DNA of 64,000 bases, taken from contig NC_084482.1 of the NCBI RefSeq assembly GCF_030035675.1, forward strand, positions 220,247,943-220,311,942, in the 5' to 3' direction. This DNA is from Rhineura floridana (Eukaryota; Chordata; Lepidosauria; Squamata; Rhineuridae). The position numbers and the translations under genes were made by a program. The notes below the pieces were generated by a model. That model did not search any database. It saw nothing but the letters and a program-made list of their open reading frames with translations, and had not been told where the DNA came from. The stretch's first letter is position 1. Each line of letters begins with the position of its first letter. Of this stretch, positions 32,401-42,984 are shown piece after piece.

Positions 32401-33040
32401 CAAAGACCCTTCTGTTGCCTGGAGAAGCCATTTGTCTACGTGACTGCTGACAAAACCCAATTCCCACTCCTTTTTTCAGTGTGCATCAGATGCAAGTGAG
32501 GTCCATCATTTGCCTGCTAGGAAATAGGACTGAGACCAGATGCGACTGGGGAGTGAAACCAGTTTGGAAAATGAATTTAAAATACATCAGCAGAAAACTA
32601 GTGAATTCATTTTACTTTATGAAACAGTCAATACAAAAAATATCAAAGGAAAATAAAAACTATGTTATGCATAAAACTAGTAAGAATATCATGATTAAAT
32701 AAGCAAACTATTTATTTATATTCACAAAATGTGTACGCTGCACAACCATTTTATAGAGAATATAAAATGTACATTAAAATTATCAATAAAAACATTTAAA
32801 AAACACTCTAAAAGAGAATAAAATCAACAGTTAAAGGTATGCTAAACTAAACTGAATGAAAACACTTGGTAAAGTGGCCATCACAAAAAAGGACTAGCCA
32901 TTGTTTATTTTCATTTATAAATCATTTCTCATAAAGTGTGTCAAAAATATCAACAATAAAAACAAATAAAAAAATGTTTCATACGCAAAAAAATTAAAAA
33001 CATTTTAGAATCCCAGAGACAGGAATAAATATCTGTCCAT
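32400..33040. other. Presumed 3' UTR and flank of the 29-finger gene
   Basis: AT-rich. On the minus strand AATAAA occurs at 32904-32909, about 130 bp past the stop codon, a plausible poly(A) signal. No other gene seen. Confidence 0.45.
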
Positions 33041-35673
33041 TTAAATGGTTTCTCCCGTGTGGGTTCTTTCATGTGATCTAAGGTGACCATTCTGACTAAA
33101 TCTCTTTCCATACTCCCTGCATTTAAATTGTTTCTCCTCTGTGTGGGTTCTTTCATGTAATGTAAGTTGATCATTCCGACGGAAGCTCTTTCCACATCCC
33201 CTGCATTTAAATGGTTTCTCCCCTGTGTGGGTTCTTTGATGTAATTTAAGGCTACTGCTCTGACTGAAGCTCTTTCCACACTCCATGCATTTAAAGGGTT
33301 TCTCCCCTGTGTGGGTCCTTTCATGTGAAGTAAGGTTATCCTTTACCCTGAAGCTCTTTCCACACTCCCTGCATTTAAATGGTTTCTCCCCTGTGTGTGT
33401 TCTTTGATGTGAAGTAAGGTTATTCTTTACCCTGAAGCTCTTTCCACACTCCCTGCATTTAAATGGTTTCTCCCCTGTGTGGGTTCTCTGATGCGAAGTA
33501 AGGTTACCGCTCTGACTGAAGCTCTTTCCACACTCCATGCATTTAAATGGCTTCTCCCCTGTGTGGGTCCTTTGATGTGAAGTAAGGTTATTCTTTACCC
33601 TGAAGCTCTTTCCACACTCCCTGCATTTAAATGGTTTCTCCCCTGTGTGGGTTCTTTGATGTGAAGTAAGGTTATTCTTTACCCTGAAGCTCTTTCCACA
33701 CTCCCTGCATGTAAATGGTTTCTCCCCTGTGTGGGTTCTTTGATGCGAAGTAAGCTTACCTCTCTGACTAAAGCTCTGTCCACACTCCATGCATTTAAAG
33801 GCTTTCTCCCCTGTGTGTGTTCGGTGATGTAAAGTAAGTTTACGGCTCTGACTGAAGCTCTGTCCACACTCCATGCATTTAAATGGATTCTCGCCTGTGT
33901 GGGTTCTTTCATGTAATCTAAGGTACCACTTGTATCTAAAGCTCTGTCCACACTGCATGCATTTAAAGGGTTTCTCCCCTGTGTGTGTTTGGTGATGTAA
34001 AGTAAGTTTACTGCTCTGACTGAAGCTCTGTCCACACTCCATGCATTTAAATGGTTTCTCGCCTGTGTGGGTTCTTTCATGTAATGTAAGGTACCACTTG
34101 CGTCTAAAGCTCTTTCCACACTCCTTGCATTTAAATGGCTTCTCGCCTGTGTGGGTTCTGTGATGTAATTTAAGGCTACTGCTCTGACTGAAGCTGTTTC
34201 CACATTCCCTGCATTTAAATGGCTTCTCCCCTGTGTGGGTTCTCTGATGTAATTTAAGGCTACTGCTTAGACTAAAGCTCTTTCCACATTCCCTGCATTT
34301 AAATGGTTTCTCTCCTGTGTGGGTTCTGTGATGTGAAGTAAGGTTATTTTTTGCACTGAAGCTCTTTCCACACTCCCTGCATTTAAATGGTTTCTCTCCT
34401 GTGTGTGTTCTTTCGTGTAATGTAAGGTACCACTTGTGGCTAAAGCTCTTTCCACACTCCTTGCATATAAAGGGTTTCTCGCCTGTGTGGGTTCCTTCAT
34501 GTAATGTAAGGTACCACTTGTGGCTAAAGCTCTTTCCACACTCCTTGCATTTAAAGGGTTTCTCCCCTGTGTGGGTTCTGTGATGTAATTTAAGGCTATT
34601 GCTTAGACTAAAGCTCTTTCCACATTCCCTGCATTTAAAAGGTTTCTCCCCTGTGTGTGTTCTTTCATGTAACGAAAGGCTACTGCTTCCACTGAAGCTT
34701 TTTCCACACTCCCTGCATTTAAAAGGTTTCTCCCCTGTGTGGGTTCTTTCATGTAAAGTAAGGCTACTTCTTACACTGAAGCTCCTTCCACACTCCCTGC
34801 ATTTAAATGGTTTCTCCCCTGTGTGGGTTCTGTGATGTAATGTAAGGCTATCTCTCCGACTGAACCTGTTTCCACACTCCCTGCATTTAAATGGTTTCTC
34901 CCCTGTGTGTGTTCTTTCATGTAATGTAAGGTACCACTTGTGTCTAAAGCTCTTTCCACACTCCTTGCATTTAAATGGCTTCTCCCTTGTGTGGGTTCTG
35001 TGATGTAATTTAAGGTTACCACTTCTACTGAAGCTCTTTCCACATTCCCTGCATTTAAAAGGTTTCTCCCCTGTGTGGGTCCTTTCATGTAAAGTAAGCC
35101 TACTGCTCTGACTGAAGCTCTTTCCACACTCCCTGCATTTAAATGGTTTCTCCCCTGTGTGGGTTCTTTCATGTAAAGTAAGGCTACTGCTTCCACTGAA
35201 GCTCTTTCCACACTCCCTGCATTTAAATGGTTTCTCCCCTGTGTGGGTTCTGTGATGTAAAGTAAGGCTATTTTTTACACTGAAGCTCTTTCCACACTCT
35301 CTGCATTTAAATGGTTTCTCCCCTGTGTGGGTTCTGTGATGTAAAGTAAGGCTATTTTTTACACTGAAGCTCTTTCCACATTCCATGCATTTAAATGGCT
35401 TCTCCCCGGTGTGGGTTCTGTGATGTAAAGTAAGGCTATTTTTTACACTGAAGCTCTTTCCACATTCCATGCATTTAAATTGTATTTCTCCAGTGTGTGT
35501 TCTTTGATGAAAAGTATGAGAAGTAGAGGATTTCTTGCTCCCATTCTTTGGCAGGTTTCTTTCAGACTTTTTTGGTCCTCCGTGATTTCCAAACATCTCT
35601 TTTTGACCTTCACTCTTGGCTATTACCAGTGGCACCATCTGTGGTTCTGTATAATTCTCATTCTGCCGGTCAC
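33041..35673 (-). CDS. KRAB-type C2H2 zinc-finger protein, terminal exon (29 fingers)
   Basis: Predicted nuclear DNA-binding repressor. The exon starts after CCCCCTCAGCAG in phase 1: [20 protein letters not shown], a linker, a half finger ([11 protein letters not shown]), then 29 consecutive 28-residue fingers, nearly all [11 protein letters not shown]...[13 protein letters not shown]. There is no stop or shift through the array. The period is 84 bp and neighbours are almost identical, as after recent unequal exchange or gene conversion. The HKWYLTLHE-type finger recurs at positions 7, 12 and 17, giving a five-finger higher-order unit, with RVKNNLTSH at 22, 23 and 25. Finger 29 reads CREYGKRF, losing its second cysteine. 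The stop follows a 2-bp loss in the last TGEKP linker. The open frame extends upstream to 35755, but the acceptor and linker homology place the exon start at 35673. Confidence 0.93.
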
Positions 35674-36280
35674 CTGCTGAGGGGGAAGAGGGTTGAAAAA
35701 AACACATTGGAATTCCAAGGCAAAAACAAAGCATTTCATCACAGATGAAGCCCAATTATCTGCTTCTCTATTTTTGCATCTCCATAATTCTCCCCCTTTT
35801 ATCTTTGCATGGCCAGATGAAAGCAAGGTTACCTGAATATCCTGCAGTCTCACACAGCAACACAAATTCCTTTCAGGTCCATATAACACTTGATGTCACT
35901 AAGCCCAGATTTGTCTGGGTTTCCTCCTACTGCCATACAACTGTGATATATATTTCTAAAATAGTATGCAATGAAAAGTGGAGTGTGGGGGAAGAGAAGG
36001 GCAGCAAGACTGCAGAACAGGACAAACTGGGCACAGCTCACTTCTCCTTGATTCGTAATAATTTGACTGCAGTCAAAAGAGCCGGTCAGACAGAAATATA
36101 GGAACAAATGAAGTTGTGATATACTGAATCAGACCCTGGTCCCTCGAGCTCAGTACTGTCAATACTGACTGGCAGCTGCGCTGCAGGTTTTCAGATAAAG
36201 ACACTTCTAAATTCCACCTGAAGATTCAAGGGATTAAACTTAGCTGAGCTAAGACAGGGATGGCCAAAGACCAACACTAC
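35674..36280. other. Intron upstream of the 29-finger exon
   Basis: No coding frame supported. A SINE body piece (GAGCTCAGTACTGTCAATAC) lies at about 36145. Confidence 0.5.
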
Positions 36281-36284
36281 ACGA

Positions 36285-36765
36285 GTTTGCAATGATGCTC
36301 TGAACCGTAAGGGGAATGCCCGACTGATCTCTCCCCTTCATCAAAGCCCTGTACAATTAGATCTTGTTCTTCCAGCCAAGAGACTAAGCCCAGGTTTGAC
36401 ATTTCTTTCAAAGATACAGATAAGCTAGTTAATTCTGAACTGAAATTATTCTCCTCTTTCCAAAACAAAGAACGATCTTAGATCTCCTGGAGATGAATAG
36501 CACAGGGACATGTAGATCCAAATGTCTCTTGTGGACAAGAAACTGTTCAAAAACCTCAGTTCAGTGACACTGTGGAAACCAATCCAGCTATCTTAATTTG
36601 GGGGATTTCTCAGCAGATGGGAAGGAAACTTCAACCTGGATGCCATTCCCCCTCCTTATATGAACAGCCTGGCTGGATCAGACCACAGGCCTATCTATTC
36701 CAGCATCCTCACAGTGCCAAAGTGGATGCAGATGGGAAGTCTACAGGGAGCACATGAAGGCATCA
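36285..36765. repeat. Local duplication, unit 1 (KRAB-B region)
   Basis: Matches 38250-38685 in direct orientation, including a KRAB-B-like exon, AAACCAATCCAGC(T/C)ATCTTAA and a minus-strand CR1 3' end piece (CCACAGGCCTATCTA...CAGCATCCTCACAGTG). Confidence 0.8.
36321..36404 (-). pseudogene. KRAB-B-like exon copy 1, donor lost
   Basis: 84 bp on the minus strand reading EMSNLGLVSWLEEQDLIVQG plus FDEGERSVG, the KRAB B-box type (SxLxxVSWLEEG). The acceptor TGTATCTTTGAAAG is present and phase 1 fits the KRAB-A exon. The expected donor after CAGTCG is GG instead of GT, so normal splicing to the finger exon is unlikely. The duplicate at 38285-38368 has the reverse condition. Confidence 0.65.
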
Positions 36766-36804
36766 CTTAGCTCCAGCTGTTTTTCTGATTCCAGAGATAT
36801 CACA

Positions 36805-37085
36805 TCAATTTATTCATTTATAGGCTCTTTGTATACCGCTATTTCATTAGAAACGTCAAAGCAGTTTACAACACGTTAAGAAAAGGCAACCACCATAAAT
36901 TAAAAACATCAAATATACAATAAAAACAAAGGTCAAGTGTTGTGAAAAGAGCATGCTCTTAATTGCCTGCCTGGCGGCACAGAAATGTTTTCAGCAGGCG
37001 CTTCGAAGTTAAAACAGAAGACGCCTGCTGAACCTCTGTTGGCAGAGCTTTCCAGAGAACTGGGCCGATGACACTGAAGGCTCGA
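36805..37085 (-). mobile_element. L2-type LINE 3' end, divergent
   Basis: (TTTAT)n-like start, TTTGTATACCGCTATTTCATT, GCAGTTTACAACACGTTAAG, and the CTGTTGGCAGAGCTTTCCAG segment; inverted L2-type 3' UTR. Confidence 0.6.
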
Positions 37086-37239
37086 TTTCATGTCAATGTT
37101 CAAATCATTTAAACTCTATAAAATCTAGTTTCAAAGGAGATGAAGCTTCATCATGTATAGGGAGTAATTTACAAATGAATGCAAGCAAGAGTGAATTCGT
37201 TACAAGAAATTTTAAATGTCTCTATGCAAAGCACAGTAG

Positions 37240-37770
37240 CAAGCTGGAGGATGCAAAGGGAGACATCCTGGTTTGCTCCAAGAAAGCTAAACTGAGGAAG
37301 GTAACCTGGAAAGAAGGTGATGTGGAAAGGCTAGTGACCAACTAATTTCAGAGATGAAAGGGAGACATCCTGGATAAACTGAGGAAGGTAACCTGGGACG
37401 CACGTGCAAGAAAGGAAGATGCTTTAAATGCTAATATAATGCCAATATAGAGGTACTGATTAAACAGAAATTATAACTTTAGGGTTTCTATAGGTTTCAA
37501 TTAATCATAAAATGGCATCAGTATTTGTTAGGGAAAAGCTTTAAAAGAGCAGGTCACTTTGGGTCACCAATGATTGACATTTGAGGTTTAGAAAGTCTCG
37601 AAGGTCACAAAAAGCAGAACCAAAAGGAGATAGAAACCACAAAGTTTAATCTCAAAACGTCGAACAAGTGTGCACTTTGAAAACAACCTATGTAATCAGG
37701 GCAGACACTTTCCAGGAAAGAAGGTGATGTGGAAGGCTAGAGACCAACTAATTTCAGAGATTTGACATTA
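37240..37770 (+). repeat. Local short repeats
   Basis: AGAAGGTGATGTGGAAAGGC followed by TAG(T/A)GACCAACTAATTTCAG occurs at about 37312 and 37722, and GGGAGACATCCTGG...CTGAGGAAGGTAACCTGG at about 37259 and 37360. Dispersed internal duplication in an intron. Confidence 0.75.
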
Positions 37771-38249
37771 AAACATCTTTAAGTAAGAGGGGGGAACATC
37801 CGTGAGGGTATATAAAGAACATGTCATCACTCCCTGACCATCCAGAGGCGGATCCTATGTTCTCTGAGCTACCACTTAGTCCCAGCAGCCTGGGCATTGC
37901 TTTTGGAGCATGGGGGTGCCCCTCTGCTCAGTTCCTCAACTCGTAGAGTAAGGAAGATCTTTCATGCCTACAAGCTACTTCATTGCTGCTAAGGATCCAT
38001 TGGAGAAGCTTTGCTGATCTCAGAGCAAGTGTGCATGCTTGTAATTTTCCTCTTTCCTCTTTTAATGAAGCATTTATATTTGATGTCACACTTTTGATTA
38101 CTGCTGAAAATAGAGAGTGCTTCAAAGGCACATAGCACACGATATTGCCAACCCTACACCTATGTGGGGGAAGCGTGGGGTATTTGAGGTGTTGGGGTAC
38201 TCCCTCTGGGTTCCCGGAGACCACCAAGATTCAGTGTTGTGAAATCCTT

Positions 38250-38685
38250 CTACAGCTTCCCTGAGTAATCTTTCAAGTCCATACCTACTGATCTCTCCCT
38301 TTCATCAGAGCCACATACAACTGGATCATGCTCTTCCAGCCAAGAGGTGAAGCCTAGTTTTGACATTCCCAAATTATCCTCTCCTCCCCAAAGCAAACAA
38401 AGATTTTAGATCTGGAACCAATTAGTACAGGGACCCAAGTTATCCTCCTGACCAGTTGCCTGGAGGTGTACATAAATCTCAACTCAGGGGCTCTGTGGAA
38501 ACCAATCCAGCCATCTTAATTTGGGGGATTCCTCAGCAGGTAGAAAAGAAACTTCAACCTAGCGGCTCTTCCTCAGGACAGCCCTGTGGAATCAGACCAC
38601 AGGCCTATCTAGTCCAGCATCCTCACAGTGCCTGATCAGATGCGAATGGGAAGTCTACAGGGAGGACATAAAGGCACCACCCTCC
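38250..38685. repeat. Local duplication, unit 2 (KRAB-B region)
   Basis: Partner of 36285-36765, with short internal deletions, one of which removes the KRAB-B acceptor. Confidence 0.8.
38285..38368 (-). CDS. KRAB-B-like exon copy 2, acceptor weak
   Basis: Minus strand reads MSKLGFTSWLEEHDPVVCGS then DERERSVG and ends CAGTAG|GTATGG, a good donor in phase 1 that joins in frame to the finger exon (SVG-DRQNEN). The acceptor seen in the 36.3-kb copy is deleted here. An AG farther upstream (GGGGAGGAG|AGGATAATTTGG) keeps frame but has no clear pyrimidine tract. It may be the used B-box exon with a shifted acceptor, or dead. Confidence 0.5.
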
Positions 38686-38689
38686 GATC

Positions 38690-39267
38690 TGACATCAGAT
38701 GTGCAGCAGATAAAGGTGAGGCTTCAAAAGAACCACCAGCACCTTGAAATGGGCTGCCAATTGCTCCTTTGCTGGACTGGGGCGGTTGGAGGGGGCTTTG
38801 CTCAAGGAAGGGGAAGCTGTTTCCATTGGATGGAAATCACTTCTCCCTCCCAGCGCTGCTCTGTGAAGCAGCCCCATTCAGCTCCTGAAGTTGAAAGCAG
38901 CAGCGTGGGGTGGCGAGCCAAGGGCTCAGCTTGGCTGTGGGTGCCTGTTCCCTTTGGGAAGCCACTGCATTTGGAAGGACTGGCTGTGCATGGGACTTCT
39001 CCTGCAGGCAGCCCATCCTTTTCCCCTCCCCTCCCTGCACTATGAAATGAGGGGGAAGGCTGCTTCAGAGAGCACCTTGTGGTTTAAGTCAGTCACCGTG
39101 CTCCCAAAGGGGCAGGGGTTGCACTCAGGTCCTGCCTGCCTGTTTCTCATAAGCTTCCATTTCCCAGTCTCCCCACGTTCCTCTCTTAAACCTCCAGCAT
39201 TGAGGGTATAAAGGGGAAGAGTGGGGAGTGTTGCAAAGCTCTGCTCTAAGCAGGATCATTATATAGC
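38690..39267. other. Intronic sequence, no feature recognised
   Basis: No supported exon; ends at the CR1 5' truncation point. Confidence 0.5.
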
Positions 39268-42200
39268 ATTGATATAGTGAGCATAACCGAGACCTGGTGG
39301 AATGGAGAAAACCAGTGGGATACGGTTATCCCTGGATATAAACTATATCGGAAGGACAGGGAAGGACGTATTGGTGGCGGAGTCGCTCTATACGTGAAAG
39401 AAGGCATTGAATCCAGCAAGCTCGAAACCCCAAAAGAGGCAGACTCCTCCACAGAATCATTGTGGGTGGTGATACCGTGCCCCAGGAGGGACTTAATACT
39501 GGGAACGATCTATCGTCCCCCTGATCAAAATGCTCAGGGAGACCTTGAGATGAGATATGAAATTGAGGAAGCATCCAAACTAGGAAATGTGGTAGTAATG
39601 GGTGACTTCAACTACCCGGACATAGACTGGCTGCATATGTGTTCCACTCATGACAAAGAAGCAAAGTTTCTAGATATTCTAAATGACTATTCCCTAGATC
39701 AGTTGGTCATGGAACCGACCAGAGGGACGGCAACCCTGGACTTAATCCTCAGTGGGGACCGGGACCTGGTGCGAGATGTAAATGTTGTTGAACCGATTGG
39801 GAGCAGTGACCACAGTGCTATTAAATTAAACATACATGTAACTGGCCAATTGCCAAGAAAATCCAACACGGTCACATTTGACTTCAAAAGAGGAAACTTC
39901 ACAAAAATGAGGGGATTGGTAAAAAGAAAGCTGAAAAACAAAGTTCAGAGGGTCACATCACTCGAAAATGCTTGGAAGTTGTTTAAAAACACTCTATTAG
40001 AAGCTCAACTGGAGTGCATACCGCAGATCAGAAAAGGTACCGCCAGGGCCAAGAAGATGCCAGCATGGTTAACGAGCAAAGTCAAGGAAGCTCTTAGAGG
40101 GAAAAAGTCTTCCTTCAGAAAATGGAAGTCTTGTCCGAATGAAGAAAATAAAAAAGAACACAAACTCTGGCAAAAGAAATGCAAGAAGACAATAAGGGAT
40201 GCTAAAAAAGAATTTGAGGAGCACATTGCTAAGAACATAAAAACCAACAACAAAAAATTCTATAAATACATTCAAAGCAGGAGACCATCTAGGGAGACAA
40301 TTGGACCCTTGGATGATAAGGGAGTCAAAGGTGTACTAAAGAACGATAAGGAGATTGCAGAGAAGCTAAATGAATTCTTTGCATCTGTCTTCACAGTGGA
40401 AGATATAGGGCAGATCCCTGAACCTGAACTAACATTTGCAGGAAGGGATTCTGAGGAACCGAGACAAATAGTGGTAACGAGAGAGGAAGTTCTAAGCTTA
40501 ATGGACAATATAAAAACTGACAAATCACCGGGCCCGGATGGCATCCACCCAAGAGTTCTCAAAGAACTCAAAGGTGAAATTGCTGATCTGCTAACTAAAA
40601 TATGTAACTTGTCCCTCGGATCCTCCTCCGTGCCTGAGGACTGGAAAGTGGCAAATGTAACGCCAATCTTCAAAAAGAGATCCAGAGGGGATCCCGGAAA
40701 TTACAGGCCAGTTAGCTTAACTACTGTCCCTGGAAAACTGGTAGAAAGTATTATTAAAGCTAGATTAACTAAGCACATAGAAGAACAAGCCTTGCTGAAG
40801 CAGAGCCAGCATGGCTTCTGCAAGGGAAAGTCCTGTCTCAGTAACCTATTAGAATTCTTTGAGAGTGTCAACAAGCATATAGATAGAGGTGATCCAGTGG
40901 ACATAGTGTACTTAGACTTTCAAAAAGCGTTTGACAAGGTACCTCACCAAAGGCTTCTGAGGAAGCTTAGCAGTCATGGAATAAGAGGAGAGGTCTTCTT
41001 GTGGATAAGGCATTGGTTAAGAAGCAGAAAGCAGAGAGTAGGAATAAACAGACAGTTCTCCCAATGGAGGGCTGTAGAAAGTGGAGTCCCTCAGGGATCG
41101 GTATTGGGACCTGTACTTTTCAACTTGTTCATTAATGACCTAGAATTAGGAGTGAGCAGTGAAGTGGCCAAGTTTGCTGATGACACTAAATTGTTCAGGG
41201 TTGTTAAAACAAAAAGGGATTGCGAAGAGCTCCAAAAAGACCTCTCCAAACTGAGTGAATGGGCGGAAAAATGGCAAATGCAATTCAATATAAACAAGTG
41301 TAAAATTATGCATATTGGAGCAAAAAATCTTAATTTCACATATACGCTCATGGGGTCTGAACTGGCGGTGACCGACCAGGAGAGAGACCTCGGGGTTGTA
41401 GTGGACAGCACGATGAAAATGTCGACCCAGTGTGCGGCAGCTGTGAAAAAGGCAAATTCCATGCTAGCAATAATTAGGAAAGGTATTGAAAATAAAACAG
41501 CCGATATCATAATGCCGTTGTATAAATCTATGGTGCGGCCGCATTTGGAATACTGTGTGCAGTTCTGGTCGCCTCATCTCAAAAAGGATATTATAGAGTT
41601 GGAAAAGGTTCAGAAGAGGGCAACCAGAATGATCAAGGGGATGGAGCGACTCCCTTACGAGGAAAGGTTGCAGCATTTGGGGCTTTTTAGTTTAGAGAAA
41701 AGGCGGGTCAGTGGAGACATGATAGAAGTGTATAAAATTATGCATGGCATTGAGAAAGTGGATAGAGAAAAGTTCTTCTCCCTCTCTCATAATACTAGAA
41801 CTCGTGGACATTCAAAGAAGCTGAATGTTCGAAGATTCAGGACAGACAAAAGGAAGTACTTCTTTACTCAGCGCATAGTTAAACTATGGAATTTGCTCCC
41901 ACAAGATGCAGTAATGGCCACCAGCTTGGATGGCTTTAAAAGAAGATTAGACAAATTCATGGAGGACAGGGCTATCAATGGCTACTAGCCATGATGGCTG
42001 TGCTCTGCCACCCTAGTCAGAGGCAGCATGCTTCTGAAAACCAGTTGCCGGAAGCCTCAGGAGGGGAGAGTGTTCTTGCACTCGGGTCCTGCTTGCGGGC
42101 TTCCCCCAGGCACCTGGTTGGCCACTGTGAGAACAGGATGCTGGACTAGATGGGCCACTGGCCTGATCCAGCAGGCTCTTCTTATGTTCTTATGTTCTTA
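39268..42200 (+). mobile_element. CR1 LINE, long, 5'-truncated, ORF open
   Basis: Begins in the endonuclease (DIVSITETWW) and ends with the full CR1 3' UTR (CACCTGGTTGGCCACTGTGAG, GATCCAGCAGGCTCTTCTTATG) and tail TTCTTATGTTCTTA. It lies in an intron of the minus-strand KRAB-ZNF gene, in antisense orientation to it. Very similar to the 4395-7437 copy, so both came from one young subfamily. Confidence 0.93.
39277..41988 (+). CDS. CR1 ORF2 endonuclease-reverse transcriptase (N-truncated, otherwise open)
   Basis: An uninterrupted frame of about 903 codons. Domains in order: AP-endonuclease lacking its first part but keeping ITETW, YRPPDQN, MGDFNYPDIDW and SSDHSAIKL; a connecting region; reverse transcriptase (SPGPDGIHPRVLKEL, VYLDFQKAFDKVPHQ, SGVPQGSVLGPVLFNLFIND, KFADDTKLF with both catalytic aspartates); and a C-terminal region to NGY. 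The first codon (GTG at 39277) is not a true start: the homologous protein begins roughly 60-80 residues earlier, and the element is truncated here. It is open, but cannot make a complete endonuclease and has no promoter of its own. Confidence 0.92.
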   Translation: MSITETWWNGENQWDTVIPGYKLYRKDREGRIGGGVALYVKEGIESSKLETPKEADSSTESLWVVIPCPRRDLILGTIYRPPDQNAQGDLEMRYEIEEASKLGNVVVMGDFNYPDIDWLHMCSTHDKEAKFLDILNDYSLDQLVMEPTRGTATLDLILSGDRDLVRDVNVVEPIGSSDHSAIKLNIHVTGQLPRKSNTVTFDFKRGNFTKMRGLVKRKLKNKVQRVTSLENAWKLFKNTLLEAQLECIPQIRKGTARAKKMPAWLTSKVKEALRGKKSSFRKWKSCPNEENKKEHKLWQKKCKKTIRDAKKEFEEHIAKNIKTNNKKFYKYIQSRRPSRETIGPLDDKGVKGVLKNDKEIAEKLNEFFASVFTVEDIGQIPEPELTFAGRDSEEPRQIVVTREEVLSLMDNIKTDKSPGPDGIHPRVLKELKGEIADLLTKICNLSLGSSSVPEDWKVANVTPIFKKRSRGDPGNYRPVSLTTVPGKLVESIIKARLTKHIEEQALLKQSQHGFCKGKSCLSNLLEFFESVNKHIDRGDPVDIVYLDFQKAFDKVPHQRLLRKLSSHGIRGEVFLWIRHWLRSRKQRVGINRQFSQWRAVESGVPQGSVLGPVLFNLFINDLELGVSSEVAKFADDTKLFRVVKTKRDCEELQKDLSKLSEWAEKWQMQFNINKCKIMHIGAKNLNFTYTLMGSELAVTDQERDLGVVVDSTMKMSTQCAAAVKKANSMLAIIRKGIENKTADIIMPLYKSMVRPHLEYCVQFWSPHLKKDIIELEKVQKRATRMIKGMERLPYEERLQHLGLFSLEKRRVSGDMIEVYKIMHGIEKVDREKFFSLSHNTRTRGHSKKLNVRRFRTDKRKYFFTQRIVKLWNLLPQDAVMATSLDGFKRRLDKFMEDRAINGY

Positions 42201-42289
42201 AAGCAAAAATACAACCTAAAACGAATAAAACAGTCTTAACGGATATAAAAGCAAATAAAAGAGATATTCAGAAATCCACTGTCAGGGAC

Positions 42290-42428
42290 AGTATACTTCT
42301 AAATATCAGTTGCTGGGAACTGCAGGAGGGGGCAACAGTTGCATGCAGGTCCTGTCTGCTTGCTTCCCGTAGATGTGCTGCACTAGAGGGGCCATTGGCT
42401 GATCCAGCAGGCTCTTATGTTCTTAAAG
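42290..42428 (+). mobile_element. CR1 3' end fragment
   Basis: CAGTTGCTGGGAACTGCAGG...GCAGGTCCTGTCTGC...GATCCAGCAGGCTCTTATG; older and more diverged than the adjoining CR1. Confidence 0.75.
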
Positions 42429-42563
42429 CCATCTAAGATGTCCTCCAGGAGAACTCACACCCTGATGAGTCAATTAATCTGCCAGGAATGATATTACACA
42501 GGAACTGAAAAATCCTACAATTCCCAAACCAAAAAGGGCCTCCCAAAGCAGCTGAACATCTAC

Positions 42564-42641
42564 CTGTTGCTGTCGCCTTGTCTTTGGGATCCTGGATAAA
42601 GGGATCTTTTCTTTCTTCCCAACATGAATGGAGGTCCGATT
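42564..42641 (-). CDS. Spacer exon of the KRAB-ZNF gene
   Basis: 78 bp on the minus strand between TATTTCCTTCAAAG (acceptor) and CAACAG|GTAGATG (donor). It reads ESDLHSCWEERKDPFIQDPK then DKATATG. It begins and ends in phase 1, so it can be included or skipped without changing frame. The KDPFIQDPK core matches MEDPFVKDLK of the plus-strand exon at 12687. Function unknown; a hydrophilic linker between the KRAB and finger parts. Confidence 0.65.
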
Positions 42642-42984
42642 CTTTGAAGGAAATAGACAAGACTAGTTACTTTTGACCAGAAAATATTCAGCTACTAGAA
42701 ACAGAGATGTTTATAGATGAGAAAAGGTATAATTTTCATCTGGAAAGGACATAGCCATGTGGACCAAGCAGTGTCAGTCTGGCATTTGTGAACATGTGTC
42801 CACTGGGCATGAAGCTCATCTCGAAATGCCTGTTGGGGGTGAACCTAGTAAAGCCAGCTTCTTAGTAGACTGCAAACTACTAGGGCAGAACCTAGTAAAG
42901 TCAGCAACAGTGGATGCAATTCACAGTGTCACAGGCCACCTGTATTTACAGAAATTGGCCATCTCAAATTCTTTATAATTGATT

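Noticed and set aside
33679-35211. Alternative-frame ORFs with repeats such as [14 protein letters not shown]
   Set aside because: These are shifted-frame shadows of the finger array; the same pattern appears behind all three ZNF exons.
33041-35500. Regular 84-bp periodicity resembling a CRISPR array or satellite
   Set aside because: The period is one C2H2 finger; the units are coding and open on the minus strand.
35674-35755. Methionine at 35755 as start of the 29-finger protein
   Set aside because: The acceptor CCCTCAGCAG, the phase-1 match and the linker homology with the plus-strand exon make 35673 an exon boundary, with this stretch being intron.
39277-39279. GTG as start codon of the CR1 ORF
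   Set aside because: It falls inside the conserved endonuclease segment DIVSITETW; the true start was lost by 5' truncation.
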